Notes: generated from the sequence alone by a model not told the origin. A stretch of 64,000 nt of DNA from Limnovirga soli (GCF_013106755.1 NZ_WHPF01000005.1:62001-126000); one strand, 5' to 3'. Counted from the stretch's first letter, positions 44,303 through 53,506 are shown. Translations and numbers: made by a program.

Positions 44303-44908
44303 TTATACTATTAATGACCTGCCACCAATTTTATTAGCGGCACCCCATGCTTCCTGGCAATAAGCTCCTTCGTAAACATATAGATTGGTTGCGGGAATGG
44401 CCGCCTGCAATTGTGCATCTGCCGCAGCAGTAAGTGTAGACAGGTGTATATTACCATACTGGCAAAGATTGGCCAATATGGTTTGCTCCTCATTCATCCA
44501 GTAAAAAATGGGGAGGGCAGCATTACAACGCACCAGCCAAAACAAGTGTACAAAAAAAGCTGATACATCCTTTGTGGCTACCTGCAAGCCCCCATTAAAT
44601 GCAGTACCCAATTTTCCTGTTGCCAAAAACTGCATGGCCCGCTGTACCGGCGGATAAGCATTGTTTTGCGATAGCCAGGGCACTTTTGTATCGCCCAGGA
44701 AAATAAGAGATGGTATTTGCAAAACGGTATATAATTGCTGCGTGGCTTTTGCCATATTGGTGGCATGGCCCCTTACAGATTTTGAAGCCGTGGTAAGCAC
44801 ATAGGTTTCAAATAAATCCGGATAGGTAAACTGATCGCTGATATAAAAACTGGAAGGAAATTTTTTATACAACTGGTAAGTCCTTTCACGACTGATTTTT
44901 TTTATCAT
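44303..44908 (-). CDS. Hypothetical protein
   Basis: I do not recognise this 201-residue soluble protein. It lacks a signal peptide and membrane segments. Segments of note are MIKKISRERTYQLYKKFPSS, QLYTVLQIPSLIFLGDTKVP and NGGLQVATKDVSAFFVHLFW; the cysteines RCNAA, CQYG and YCQEAW are spread out. It is convergent with the flavin reductase gene by 2 bp and 40 bp from the hydrolase gene downstream of it (upstream in transcription order). Possibly co-transcribed with the hydrolase. Confidence 0.55.
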   Translation of the reverse strand: MIKKISRERTYQLYKKFPSSFYISDQFTYPDLFETYVLTTASKSVRGHATNMAKATQQLYTVLQIPSLIFLGDTKVPWLSQNNAYPPVQRAMQFLATGKLGTAFNGGLQVATKDVSAFFVHLFWLVRCNAALPIFYWMNEEQTILANLCQYGNIHLSTLTAAADAQLQAAIPATNLYVYEGAYCQEAWGAANKIGGRSLIV

Positions 44909-44948
44909 CCTGTATGGTTAAGGTATCATAGAAAAAAGTTGGCTGCAG

Positions 44949-45983
44949 CTATTCATGTTTATCGGCGGTAAAAGTACCGGCATCCACGTCTTTTATAAAC
45001 TGTATAACGCCAGGGTAAAAATGTGCCTGATCATCCCACATAGCCAGGTGACTGCCATTGGGGCAATACAGGTAACGGCCTTGTTGTACCTGTGTACTTT
45101 CCCATTTCATATGTTCTGGATCCATGGTATCAAATTTGGCGCCTACGTTTAAAACAGGAATGGCAATTTCCTTCAGGCGGTCTTTAATATCCCAGTTGGC
45201 TAATCTGCCCGAGATACCAAATTCGCTGGGGCCCTGCATCATGGTATAAATTACCGGGTTAAGATGTTTAAATGCCCTTTGTACGGGGTCGGGGTTTGGA
45301 ATAATGCGGCATAGGTGTTCGTTATAATAGCCTTCCAGTAAAGCTGTATAGCGTGGGTTGGCCACATCGCCGGCGGACTGCATCTGGTTAATACTATCCA
45401 CTATTTTTTTATCCATCTGGCTTTGTAATACCAGGTTATACTTAGCATAATCTGGTGCACTAGCCATCATGTTACAAATAATCAGTCCTTTAAGGTGTTG
45501 CTGGTACTTTAAGGCATATTCATACCCAAGAATTCCGCCCCAGGAATTACCCAGCAGGTAAAAATTATCCTTATCCAAACCCAGGGCTATGCGCACCTGT
45601 TCTACTTCTTCTACAAAACGTTCGGTAGTCCATAAACTGCTATCGGTGGGTTGGTCGCTATAAAAAGAACCCAGTTGGTCGTACTCAATCATTTCAAACC
45701 CTTCTTTAGGGAAAAAGCTCTCAAAGCATTCCAAATATTCGTGGGTCATAGCTGGCCCGCCATGTAGCAGCAACACTTTAATTCGGGGATTATTGCCAAT
45801 AGTTTTAGTCCACACTTTAAAAGTACCCACAGGTGTGGCAATGGGTATCATTTTAATACCGGCTGTTTGAACCCCGCTATCCGTATGGGCAAAATATGTT
45901 TCTACAGTAATTCCATTGTTTTGTGGCGTGCCTGAGTTGCAGGCAAAGGCAATTACTATCAACAGCAGCGGCAGGTATTTCAT
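44949..45983 (-). CDS. Proline iminopeptidase-family hydrolase lipoprotein
   Basis: A 344-residue alpha/beta hydrolase. The start at 45983 gives a lipoprotein signal peptide (MKYLPLLLIVIAFACNSG); a start 13 codons earlier is rejected. The family landmarks are VLLLHGGPAMTHEYLE (oxyanion region), YDQLGSFYSDQP, and the nucleophile elbow YLLGNSWGGILGYEY (Ser). His is in CPNGSHLAMWDDQ and Asp in GAKFDTMDP. Members hydrolyse N-terminal Pro from peptides. An exported location is inferred from the lipobox. The true substrate is unknown. Confidence 0.87.
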   Translation of the reverse strand: MKYLPLLLIVIAFACNSGTPQNNGITVETYFAHTDSGVQTAGIKMIPIATPVGTFKVWTKTIGNNPRIKVLLLHGGPAMTHEYLECFESFFPKEGFEMIEYDQLGSFYSDQPTDSSLWTTERFVEEVEQVRIALGLDKDNFYLLGNSWGGILGYEYALKYQQHLKGLIICNMMASAPDYAKYNLVLQSQMDKKIVDSINQMQSAGDVANPRYTALLEGYYNEHLCRIIPNPDPVQRAFKHLNPVIYTMMQGPSEFGISGRLANWDIKDRLKEIAIPVLNVGAKFDTMDPEHMKWESTQVQQGRYLYCPNGSHLAMWDDQAHFYPGVIQFIKDVDAGTFTADKHE

Positions 45984-46055
45984 AATAAATAATTTATGGT
46001 GTACAACAACAATAGGGCACACAAGTTTAGTGCATTTTTTAATACTTTTTGTGGA

Positions 46056-46105
46056 GCCGGCAAAACAAAGCTATGGGGCTTTACTTGCGTCGCACACCTG
46101 TACGC
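46056..46105 (+). repeat. TGCGACGCAA-family repeat copy
   Basis: GCCGGC at 46056, then TTTACTTGCGTCGCACACCT GTACGC (46080-46105). With the opposite copy at 46839 it brackets the lipocalin-like gene. Confidence 0.8.
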
Positions 46106-46218
46106 CACCAATAAATGGCAACTGAAACTTTTGGGTAAAATAGTATATTATTATCCAGGGGAAAGGATTGGCTGTATAAAACTGGTGCAGTTTGTTGCAT
46201 AACTACTGATACCATAAA

Positions 46219-46253
46219 ATAGCCAGCATATGCATGTTGCAAATGCTGGCTAT
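46219..46253 (-). terminator. Hairpin downstream of the lipocalin-like gene
   Basis: ATAGCCAGCAT (46219-46229) and ATGCTGGCTAT (46243-46253) form a perfect 11-bp stem with a 13-nt loop. The T-run after it on the - strand is short, so terminator function is probable but not certain. Confidence 0.5.
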
Positions 46254-46283
46254 ACCTAACATTATTAGAACATATAAATTGTC

Positions 46284-46706
46284 TTATCTAATTTTCTTAT
46301 AGAAGCTGGTGCCGCCATCGGCTATACATTCTGTAGCACCAAAGGAGAGTTCGCCATTATCAGTAAAATTAATTTGCTGGGGGTAGGTATCGAGAAATAA
46401 ACCAGAAAAATTGATGAGGGTGGTTTCGGCAGCAAAATCGCAGGGTTTAGCGGTGTAAATAGTAAAAGTGCCTTCGAAATTGTAAATGGTATCAGTACCG
46501 ATGACCTGCTGTGTAAAATTATTACCCGTAAAAGTGATGGTATTGCCATTGCCGGCTTCAAATTCTCTGGTGCCACCCCAACCGCTAATAGAACGCACCA
46601 GTTCCCATTTACCGGTAACCTGTTGTTGCATTGTTTGTAAAGCGGTATCTTTTTTACATGCCACAGCCATTAGGAATAAACAAAGTATGAGGATGCTGAT
46701 TTTCAT
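46284..46706 (-). CDS. Lipocalin-like lipoprotein
   Basis: A 140-residue protein from the ATG at 46706, with a lipoprotein signal peptide (MKISILILCLFLMAVACKKD, Cys17). The body has beta strands and a VTGKWELVRSISGWGG start typical of lipocalin-like (DUF5004/META-type) lipoproteins of this phylum, then TITFTGNNFTQQV and ELSFGATECIADGGTSFYKK. The upstream extension of the open frame translates through a repeat copy and is not coding. The ligand is unknown. Confidence 0.68.
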   Translation of the reverse strand: MKISILILCLFLMAVACKKDTALQTMQQQVTGKWELVRSISGWGGTREFEAGNGNTITFTGNNFTQQVIGTDTIYNFEGTFTIYTAKPCDFAAETTLINFSGLFLDTYPQQINFTDNGELSFGATECIADGGTSFYKKIR

Positions 46707-46838
46707 AATTAAATGCAATTTAACCCCTGACAATAAATTAGTATTAGCCGTTGCATTGCTTGATTTTTTATAGCGATTTTTTATGATTAGTGCCACGCTA
46801 CCACTATACCACGGGAAAAGCTGCATAATGATATAGCC

Positions 46839-46890
46839 GTACAAGAGTGCGACGCAAGTAAAGCTGTTTACCAGTGCCAAAGCCTGGCAC
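46839..46890 (-). repeat. TGCGACGCAA-family repeat copy
   Basis: GTACAAGAGTGCGACGCAAG TAAAGC (46839-46864). In the place of GCCGGGC is a small hairpin, GTGCCA (46875-46880) with TGGCAC (46885-46890). Confidence 0.85.
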
Positions 46891-46904
46891 CTTAATATAG
46901 GGGC

Positions 46905-46933
46905 AAAAAAAAGAACGGCTTTTTTCACCGTTC
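46905..46933 (-). terminator. Rho-independent terminator
   Basis: GAACGG (46913-46918) and CCGTTC (46928-46933) make a 6-bp stem; on the - strand a T8 run follows. It lies about 94 nt beyond the 78-residue gene at 47027. Together with the repeat copy it accounts for the 320-base gap 46707-47026. Confidence 0.65.
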
Positions 46934-47026
46934 AATTTTTAGTTGTTTTAAGCAACCTGTTTTACTAGTAATACCGGATTTTTCCCTTTTTTGTACACCC
47001 TATATGAAAAACTTTATATTATTAAT

Positions 47027-47263
47027 TCAATTATCTCTTTCTGATACCGCCCTTGGTATAAAATATTCCTTTTTTAATTCGGCCCTATCTTTTGTTATTT
47101 CAAATTCATAGTGTTCTGAAATGGTAGTACCACTGGCCAGTTTATATGTAATATCGCCATGCTTATAAAATACAATGGCAAATACTATTCTTTGCAAATG
47201 CTGTACATCGGTTTTTAAATACACTATGTCGCCAATTTCAAATACATTGTTTATGACTGTCAT
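47027..47263 (-). CDS. Small hypothetical protein, SH3-like
   Basis: A 78-residue protein of unknown role. NNVFEIGDIVYLKTDVQHLQ recalls the start of small SH3/KOW-like proteins (VGDxVYLKSxG type), followed by a YKHGDITYKLASGTTISEHY strand-rich segment. It has no signal peptide. Codon use fits the genome and a terminator follows. It lies 140 bp from a possible small membrane protein on the same strand. Confidence 0.55.
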   Translation of the reverse strand: MTVINNVFEIGDIVYLKTDVQHLQRIVFAIVFYKHGDITYKLASGTTISEHYEFEITKDRAELKKEYFIPRAVSERDN

Positions 47264-47403
47264 AACGTGTTTTTTAAGTGTTTAAAACAGTCGTGTAAAT
47301 AGATACGTAAAACAATTAAAAAGAGTTGTTATACGCTTATAAACAGTTTACTGTTTTTGTTTAGGTTAGGAGTATTAGTAAGTTACAGTTACGCTGCAAA
47401 ATA

Positions 47404-47529
47404 TTAATACTGGTTATTGTTGTGTGTGTTTATCACCTTAATGGCTTGAACACTGTTTGCTGCCGTATTGATTGCCTGTACAGATTTGTAAATAAATACA
47501 GTTACAATAGTTAGTGTGATGATCATCAT
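47404..47529 (-). CDS. Possible small single-pass membrane protein
   Basis: A 41-codon frame starting with two ATGs at 47529 and 47526. The product MMIITLTIVTVFIYKSVQAI NTAANSVQAIKV... has one hydrophobic helix and a polar tail, typical of short bacterial membrane proteins. No homologue is known to me. It lies in the 556-base gap 47264-47819, where I see nothing else except a 66-codon frame at 47598 that I reject. Confidence 0.3.
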   Translation of the reverse strand: MMIITLTIVTVFIYKSVQAINTAANSVQAIKVINTHNNNQY

Positions 47530-47819
47530 AGTAATTAGGTTTTATAGTTTTATTATTTTCAACTACTGTGCCAATTTGTTAAAACTGTTGTAACTTATTG
47601 AATATCATATATATAATTTTTTATTTGTTATTTGGCAAACCATTAATTTGTCCATATCGTGGACATTTTTTCTATTTTGCAGAAGGTAATTATGGGTTTT
47701 GGTATTTATGGGCCTGCTACAGCCTGGTTATAGATAATAAATTGATAAACCGTTTGCGTACCAGGAACAAAAGAGAAAAAGTTACCTTACCTTTTTGAAT
47801 TAATTATATCATTATAGCA

Positions 47820-50357
47820 ATGGAAAACAGGAGAGACTTTTTAAAAAAGGCAGCGATGCTTTCGGGTGGTGCCGGATTAATAAATATGTTGCCCCCATCG
47901 GTACAAAAGGCCTTGGCCATTAACCCGGCCCCTGGCAGTACCTGGCAGGATGCTGAACATGTGGTATTGCTGATGCAGGAAAACCGTTCTTTTGATCATT
48001 GTTTTGGCAGTTTAAGAGGTGTGCGTGGTTTTAATGACCCCCGTGTGTTGCAACAGCCAAACAAAAACAGTGTGTGGTTACAAACCAATAAAGCAGGTGA
48101 AACCTTTGCTCCTTTCAGGTTAAATATAAAAGATACCAAAGCTACCTGGATGAGCTCACTACCACATTCCTGGGCCAATCAGGTAGATGCCCGTAATGGT
48201 GGCAAATTCAATCAGTGGCTGGATGCCAAAAAACCAGGGAAGCCCTATGAAAAAATACCCATGACAATGGGTTATTATACCCGTGAAGACATTCCCTTTT
48301 ACTATGCCATGGCCGATGCGTTTACAGTTTGCGACCAGCACTTTTGCTCCTCACTTACAGGTACTACCCCTAACCGTTTATACTTTTGGACCGGCAAATT
48401 AAGGGAGGATGCTACAGCAAAGGCTAGGGTAAGAAATGCTGATACAGACTATGGTACTGCAGAAGCCGGTTGGAAAACATTTCCGGAACGTTTGGAAGAA
48501 GCACAGATTTCGTGGAAAATATACCAGAATGAATTGAGTGTTGGGGTAGGATTTGAAGGGGAAGAAGATGCCTGGCTGGGTAATTTTACTGATAACCCTA
48601 TTGAATGGTTTTCTCAATACCATGTAAAACTATCCAAAGGATATATTGCGTTTTTGCAAAAAGCGGCCAGTATTTACCAGCCCAAAATTAAAGCGCTGAA
48701 AGAAAAACTAAAAGGGGCATCGGGAACAGATAAAACACAACTGCAAAAAGAGCTCGCCGGGCTAAAAGCAATAGCTGAGCAATTAAAAAAAGAGCAAAAA
48801 ATATATACTACCGAAAAATATAATCAGCTATCTGCAATTGAGAAAAATATTCACGATAAGGCTTTTACCACCAATAGTAATGATCCGGATTTTCATAAAC
48901 TCGATACTATTAGCTATGCACATGAAGGCAAGGAAGAAAAAATTGCCGTTCCAAAAGGGGATGTATTGCATCAGTTTAGAACCGATGTTAAAAATGGGGA
49001 ATTACCGGTGGTATCCTGGCTGGTAGCTCCGGAAAATTTTTCTGATCATCCTACTTCGCCATGGTATGGCGCCTGGTATGTTTCGGAAGTGATGGATATA
49101 CTTACCCAAAACCCTGAAGTATGGAAAAAGACCATTTTTATAATTACCTACGATGAGAATGATGGTTGTTTTGACCATGTACCGCCCTTTGTGCCGCCAC
49201 ACCCCTTACAAACCAATAGCGGCATAGCTTCTGCAGGCATTGACACTGCCGATGAATTTGTAACGATGGAACAGGAACTAAAAGAACATACAAAAGAGGA
49301 AGCAAGGGAAGGGCCCATTGGCTTAGGCTATCGGGTGCCTTTAATTATTGCATCGCCCTGGAGCCGGGGTGGCTGGGTTTGTTCTGAGGTATTTGACCAT
49401 ACCAGTTCACTGCAATTTTTAGAACAATTTATCAATATTAAAAGCAAACAAAAAGTAGCAGAAACAAATATCAGCAAATGGCGCAGAACAGTTTGCGGAG
49501 ACCTTACCAGTACTTTCAGGCCCTATAAAGGCGAGCAAATTGATTTGCCTGTTGCTTTGGAAAAAGATGCTTTTATTACGATGGTACACCAATCAAAATT
49601 TAAAAATGTACCGGATAATTTTAAAAACCTAACACAACAGGAAATTGCACTTATTAATAAAAACCCTGGTGATTCGCCCTATATGCCGCAACAGGAAAAG
49701 GGCATCAGGCCAGCCTGTGCATTGCCATATGAATTGTATGCAGATGGTAATATTAATGCAGCCAAAAACCAGTTTAGCATCGATTTAAAAGCGGGAAATA
49801 CCCTTATTAGCAATGCAGCTGGTGCACCCTTTACCATATATGCCATGGGGAATTATTTACAAGCCGATAAAAAAGGGTATGAACCATTACATAACCGTTC
49901 TTATGCACTTGCACCCGGCACCAATGTAAGCGATCAATGGCTGATACCCAATTTTGAACATCAGCAATATTGTTTAAGCGTTTATGGCCCAAACGGATTT
50001 TATCGTTTGTTCAGGGGCGATGCCAATGATGCGGACATAGATATAAAATGCCTGTATCAAACCGCAAATGGAAATAAACCTGGTGATTCGCTTCACGTGG
50101 CATTTGCAATTAGCAATAACGGCAACACCGTTTTAAAATTACTTGTTAAAGACAATGCCTATAAAAATGCCGACCGCAATATTGTTTTGCAGGCTAAAAG
50201 CCAGCATCTGTCTGCACTAGATGTAAATGCAAGCCATGGCTGGTACGATTTTTCAATAACCATTGAGGGAAATAATGGTTTTGAGAAAAGGTATGCCGGC
50301 CATATAGAAAATGGTAAGCCTAGTTTTACCGACCCTTTAATGGGGCAAGTAGTTTAA
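47820..50357 (+). CDS. plcN: Phosphocholine-specific phospholipase C, Tat-exported
   Basis: An 845-residue non-haemolytic-type phospholipase C. The N-terminus is a Tat signal (ENRRDFLKKAAMLSGGAGL). The catalytic phosphoesterase domain has HVVLLMQENRSFDHCFGSLR, GTTPNRLYFWTG, FIITYDENDGCFDHVPPFVPP and DHTSSLQFLEQFI. An insertion with coiled-coil character (about residues 280-340, KIKALKEKLKGASGTDKTQL) is present. Two C-terminal DUF756-type beta domains (from about residue 640) complete the family architecture. It hydrolyses phosphatidylcholine or sphingomyelin outside the cell or in the periplasm. The gene stands alone. Confidence 0.93.
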   Translation: MENRRDFLKKAAMLSGGAGLINMLPPSVQKALAINPAPGSTWQDAEHVVLLMQENRSFDHCFGSLRGVRGFNDPRVLQQPNKNSVWLQTNKAGETFAPFRLNIKDTKATWMSSLPHSWANQVDARNGGKFNQWLDAKKPGKPYEKIPMTMGYYTREDIPFYYAMADAFTVCDQHFCSSLTGTTPNRLYFWTGKLREDATAKARVRNADTDYGTAEAGWKTFPERLEEAQISWKIYQNELSVGVGFEGEEDAWLGNFTDNPIEWFSQYHVKLSKGYIAFLQKAASIYQPKIKALKEKLKGASGTDKTQLQKELAGLKAIAEQLKKEQKIYTTEKYNQLSAIEKNIHDKAFTTNSNDPDFHKLDTISYAHEGKEEKIAVPKGDVLHQFRTDVKNGELPVVSWLVAPENFSDHPTSPWYGAWYVSEVMDILTQNPEVWKKTIFIITYDENDGCFDHVPPFVPPHPLQTNSGIASAGIDTADEFVTMEQELKEHTKEEAREGPIGLGYRVPLIIASPWSRGGWVCSEVFDHTSSLQFLEQFINIKSKQKVAETNISKWRRTVCGDLTSTFRPYKGEQIDLPVALEKDAFITMVHQSKFKNVPDNFKNLTQQEIALINKNPGDSPYMPQQEKGIRPACALPYELYADGNINAAKNQFSIDLKAGNTLISNAAGAPFTIYAMGNYLQADKKGYEPLHNRSYALAPGTNVSDQWLIPNFEHQQYCLSVYGPNGFYRLFRGDANDADIDIKCLYQTANGNKPGDSLHVAFAISNNGNTVLKLLVKDNAYKNADRNIVLQAKSQHLSALDVNASHGWYDFSITIEGNNGFEKRYAGHIENGKPSFTDPLMGQVV

Positions 50358-50400
50358 GGCTTTAATTAATCATTGTATTTTGCCGCCACCTGTTATGAAC

Positions 50401-50450
50401 GTACAAGTGTGCGACGCAAGTAAAGCACAATAAATAAGTTTCAGCCGGGC
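50401..50450 (-). repeat. TGCGACGCAA-family repeat copy
   Basis: GTACAAGTGTGCGACGCAAG TAAAGC (50401-50426), GCCGGGC (50444-50450). A TTGCCGCCAC module lies upstream at 50380-50389, as in the 15120 copy. It is in the convergent gap before a strong terminator. Confidence 0.9.
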
Positions 50451-50461
50451 TAATAATAAAG

Positions 50462-50490
50462 AAAAAGCACCCAATAATGGGTGCTTTTTT
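50462..50490. terminator. Bidirectional rho-independent terminator
   Basis: AAAAAGCACCCA (50462-50473) and TGGGTGCTTTTT (50478-50489) make a 12-bp stem with a 4-nt loop. It serves the convergent phospholipase and fasciclin genes. Confidence 0.9.
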
Positions 50491-50511
50491 AATGGTGTTT
50501 TTCAGGTGTTT

Positions 50512-51066
50512 TTATTTAGGTAATACTACGGTATCTATTACATGTATCACACCATTGCTTTGGTATACATTTTTAATGGTTACCATGGCCATACCACCAT
50601 TTTCATCGGTTAACATTAAATCATCTCCTTTCATTGTTGCGGTTAAAGTGCCACCACTAACCGTGTTTAATACGGCTTTGCCGTCACCTTTTTTAATCAA
50701 CCCTGCAATTGCTTTTGCATCGTATTTGCCTGCAACAACATGATATTTGAGAATTTTGGTTAATGTGGCTTTGTTCTCGGGTTGTAATAAACTTTCCACT
50801 GTACCTTTTGGTAATTTATCAAATGCCGCATTGGTTGGTGCAAATACGGTAAAGGGGCCTGCTCCCTGTAATGTTTCTACCAGTCCGGCAGCTTTAACCG
50901 CAGCTACCAGTGTAGTATGCTCTTTAGAGTTAACAGCATTTTCAATAATGTTTTTAGAAGGATACATGGCTGCACCACCAACTGTAACTGTTTTTTCCTG
51001 CGCCTGTGCGGTATTTACCATTACAAATGCTACTAAAACAAGGGCGAATACTTTTACTAATTTCAT
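50512..51066 (-). CDS. Fasciclin domain-containing exported protein
   Basis: A 184-residue protein with one FAS1 domain. The start at 51066 gives a signal peptide (MKLVKVFALVLVAFVMVNTA QAQ). The FAS1 box H1 is LQGAGPFTVFAPTNAAFDKL, and the H2 segment YQSNGVIHVIDTVVLPK is at the end. FAS1 proteins are adhesion or matrix proteins at the cell surface or periplasm. The upstream in-frame ATG at 51090 adds 8 polar residues and is less likely. Confidence 0.93.
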   Translation of the reverse strand: MKLVKVFALVLVAFVMVNTAQAQEKTVTVGGAAMYPSKNIIENAVNSKEHTTLVAAVKAAGLVETLQGAGPFTVFAPTNAAFDKLPKGTVESLLQPENKATLTKILKYHVVAGKYDAKAIAGLIKKGDGKAVLNTVSGGTLTATMKGDDLMLTDENGGMAMVTIKNVYQSNGVIHVIDTVVLPK

Positions 51067-51245
51067 AGATGTAAAATTTTTGCCTGCCAATAGCAGGCCG
51101 GTTTGATAATTGTTTGTTTTTTTAAAAAATTTACTGATTGATACATATAATCAACAAAAACAAATACGGCGGCAGCGCTTGTATGGATTTTTAGAATTGG
51201 TCTATTTTTCTTAAAGTTTTGTTAGCACTGGAAAAGTATCAGCAT

Positions 51246-51266
51246 AAAAAAACCGGCATTGCCGGT
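51246..51266 (-). terminator. Rho-independent terminator of the MOSC gene
   Basis: ACCGGC (51252-51257) and GCCGGT (51261-51266) form a short GC-rich stem with a 3-nt loop. On the - strand a T7 run follows. Confidence 0.7.
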
Positions 51267-51290
51267 ATTAATATCAAAACAATCTGTTCT

Positions 51291-52094
51291 TTATTTTCTT
51301 TGCAGCACTTTCAGCTCATCGCCAACATGTATACTGCCCAGGCCTTTGTGTAATAGGTTTTGGCCAAAATAAATTTTATTATCCCATAACCGGTAAGAAG
51401 CCAATGTGCGTAAGGGTTCTTTTTCTTTTTCAGCAGTATCAGGGTTAATGGTGGTAACCACACAACGGGCACAGCGCTTTACCCCATAAAAGGAAATATC
51501 GTTAATGGTAAAATGTGCCAAATTATCTTCTTCAAAAGGCATTCCGCCTGTAAACACAATATTGGGTCTAAAGCGTTGCATGGTAATGGGTTTGGCTAGT
51601 TTGTTGTTCAAATCATCTAACGATGCCTGGCCTATTAACAAATTAGGATAGCCATCAGAAAAGCTGGTAATATCTGCAGCAATTGCATATTTTTCTTCTA
51701 CCCATCTGGTTGAATGATCAGGCATATACACGAGCTTGCAAGGGCAGTGTAGCAAATCACTAAACCATTCATCGGCATATGGACTTACCTGTTGTGCAAG
51801 GCAGGTATCTTCCCATACAGTAACTTGCATAAAATTTTCGGTGGTTGGTATATAGGGGGCCAGCAATTGCAGGCCAGATGTTATATGGGTAATTAATAAG
51901 CCTTCTTTTTCCAACCTTACTGTAAGTAATGCCAATGCCGGTATTTCGCGTTGCGACATAAAATTATTAGCTGCATCAACCAGCATCCAACGCCTGTCAA
52001 GGGCCAGTCCACGTGCTTCCAAACGGGCTTCCTGCAAAGCAATGCCACCTAATGATTTTACCGGGTATATATACAAAGCACTAACACAAAGCAT
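51291..52094 (-). CDS. MOSC domain-containing protein
   Basis: A 267-residue protein from the ATG at 52094 (MLCVSALYIYPVKSLGGIAL), the standard start of the MOSC N-terminal beta-barrel domain; a start 18 codons earlier is rejected. The C-terminal MOSC domain has MQRFRPNIVFTGGMPFEED, CARCVVTTINPDTAEKEKEP and LGSIHVGDELKVL. The Cys in the CARC segment is where molybdenum-cofactor sulfur carriers bind sulfur. Members detoxify N-hydroxylated compounds (mARC/YcbX type) or carry sulfur. Which one applies here is not clear. Confidence 0.9.
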   Translation of the reverse strand: MLCVSALYIYPVKSLGGIALQEARLEARGLALDRRWMLVDAANNFMSQREIPALALLTVRLEKEGLLITHITSGLQLLAPYIPTTENFMQVTVWEDTCLAQQVSPYADEWFSDLLHCPCKLVYMPDHSTRWVEEKYAIAADITSFSDGYPNLLIGQASLDDLNNKLAKPITMQRFRPNIVFTGGMPFEEDNLAHFTINDISFYGVKRCARCVVTTINPDTAEKEKEPLRTLASYRLWDNKIYFGQNLLHKGLGSIHVGDELKVLQRK

Positions 52095-52203
52095 AGTAAA
52101 AATTAAAGCATAAATATAATTTAAATTGGCACCTTGTGCCGTAAACATAACGGGTTACTATGCCAAATCATTGTTATTGAACAAGCAATAGTACGTCTAT
52201 GGA

Positions 52204-52240
52204 GCTACTCTTGCCACGCTCGGTTCAGGGTTCCTCTTTC
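52204..52240 (+). repeat. Variant repeat GCCACGCTCGGTTCAGGG type
   Basis: CTACTCTTGCCACGCTCGGT TCAGGGTTCCTC, the same variant as the left half at 37268. It lies in the divergent gap before the beta-helix gene. Confidence 0.7.
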
Positions 52241-52321
52241 ATGGCATCAAATGTCATCCATATAGTGCTGGGCCAAAAAGAAAACTAATTTGTACATTTA
52301 TCTTCAAACATCTAACCAGCC

Positions 52322-53506
52322 ATGAGGTATTTTCTTATTTTTCTTTCCTGTTGTATAGCATGTTCCAGTCATGCGCAGCAAAGCATGTATAAACAATTGC
52401 AAACAAAAATGATAGAAGCAGCCAATGGCGATACCATTACCCTGCCCGAAGGTGTGTTTACGATGCCCGGCAGTTTATCGCTCGAAGGCAAAGAAAACAT
52501 AGTTATTAATGGTGCCGGAATGGGCAAAACCATACTCTCGTTTAAAAACCAGGTAACCGGTGCCGAAGGCATTAAAATAAGCAATAGCAAACATATTACC
52601 CTTTCCAATTTTACCGTACAGGATGCTAAAGGCGACTGTATTAAAGCGCAACAGGTAAATGGTATTAGTTTTAAAAATATTACTACCGAGTGGACCGGCA
52701 AGCCCTCCAGCAAAAACGGGGGGTATGCACTTTATCCGGTACAATGCCAAAATGTGTTAATAGACGGTTGTACCGCAATTGGCGCTTCTGATGCTGGCAT
52801 TTATGTAGGCCAGTCGAAATACATTATTGTGCGCAACAGTAAAGCTTACCATAATGTAGCAGGAATAGAAATAGAAAACTCTTCTTATGCAGATGTGTAC
52901 GATAATGAAGCATGGGAAAATACCGGTGGCATTCTCGTTTTCGATTTACCCGATCTTCCTGTAAAAACAGGTACGCAGGCAAGGGTATTTAATAATAATA
53001 TTCACGATAATAACCATCCCAATTTTGCACCCAAAGGCAATATTGTAGCAAAAGTGCCATTAGGTACCGGTATGTTATTGCTGGCAGCCCAACAGGTAGA
53101 AGTATTTAATAATGCAATTACCAATAACCGAACAGGCGGGGTTGTTATTGTAAGTTATTTTATGACAGAGAATCCTATTACCGATAGTTTATACAATCCT
53201 TATTCGCACGACATATACATACACGACAATACGCTTACCCGCAAGCATCAGCGGGCAACCATGCAGGGGCGGATAGGTAAATTGTACCGCTTTAAACTAA
53301 AATTTGGTAAAGATGTTCCCCTGATTATGTACGATGGTATCATTGATGAACATAACAAACAATCTGTTATTTGCCTGTACAATAACAAGCAACAAACCTT
53401 TGCCAATATTGATGCAGGCAATAATTTTAAAAACAAAAGCAGAGAAACAGCTGCATATGAATGCAAAGGCAAATCCTACGATCCTGTAAAACTGGAATGG
53501 CAATGA
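52322..53506 (+). CDS. Parallel beta-helix repeat exported protein
   Basis: A 394-residue protein with a signal peptide (MRYFLIFLSCCIACSSHAQQ). The rest is a right-handed beta helix with repeated N-x-x-I/V turns: IVINGAGMGKTILSF, ITLSNFTVQDAKGDCI, VLIDGCTAIGASDAGIYVGQ, IIVRNSKAYHNVAGIEI. This is the family known to be encoded beside SO2930-type dihaem cytochromes, exactly as here. Its stop overlaps the next start by 4 bp (ATGA). The ligand or polysaccharide partner is unknown. Confidence 0.88.
   Translation: MRYFLIFLSCCIACSSHAQQSMYKQLQTKMIEAANGDTITLPEGVFTMPGSLSLEGKENIVINGAGMGKTILSFKNQVTGAEGIKISNSKHITLSNFTVQDAKGDCIKAQQVNGISFKNITTEWTGKPSSKNGGYALYPVQCQNVLIDGCTAIGASDAGIYVGQSKYIIVRNSKAYHNVAGIEIENSSYADVYDNEAWENTGGILVFDLPDLPVKTGTQARVFNNNIHDNNHPNFAPKGNIVAKVPLGTGMLLLAAQQVEVFNNAITNNRTGGVVIVSYFMTENPITDSLYNPYSHDIYIHDNTLTRKHQRATMQGRIGKLYRFKLKFGKDVPLIMYDGIIDEHNKQSVICLYNNKQQTFANIDAGNNFKNKSRETAAYECKGKSYDPVKLEWQ

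Noticed and set aside
46707-46928. N-terminal extension of the lipocalin-like frame (residues 1-74 of the longest frame)
   Set aside because: It translates through a copy of the intergenic repeat (giving the FTCVALLYG segment), and a lipoprotein signal begins at 46706. Similar repeat-derived peptides (FTCVAHLY, RLRRTLV, VQECDASK) appear in several short frames and are not genes.
47598-47798. 66-codon + strand frame before the phospholipase gene
   Set aside because: Composition unlike a protein of this genome, and no start support; most likely part of the upstream untranslated region.
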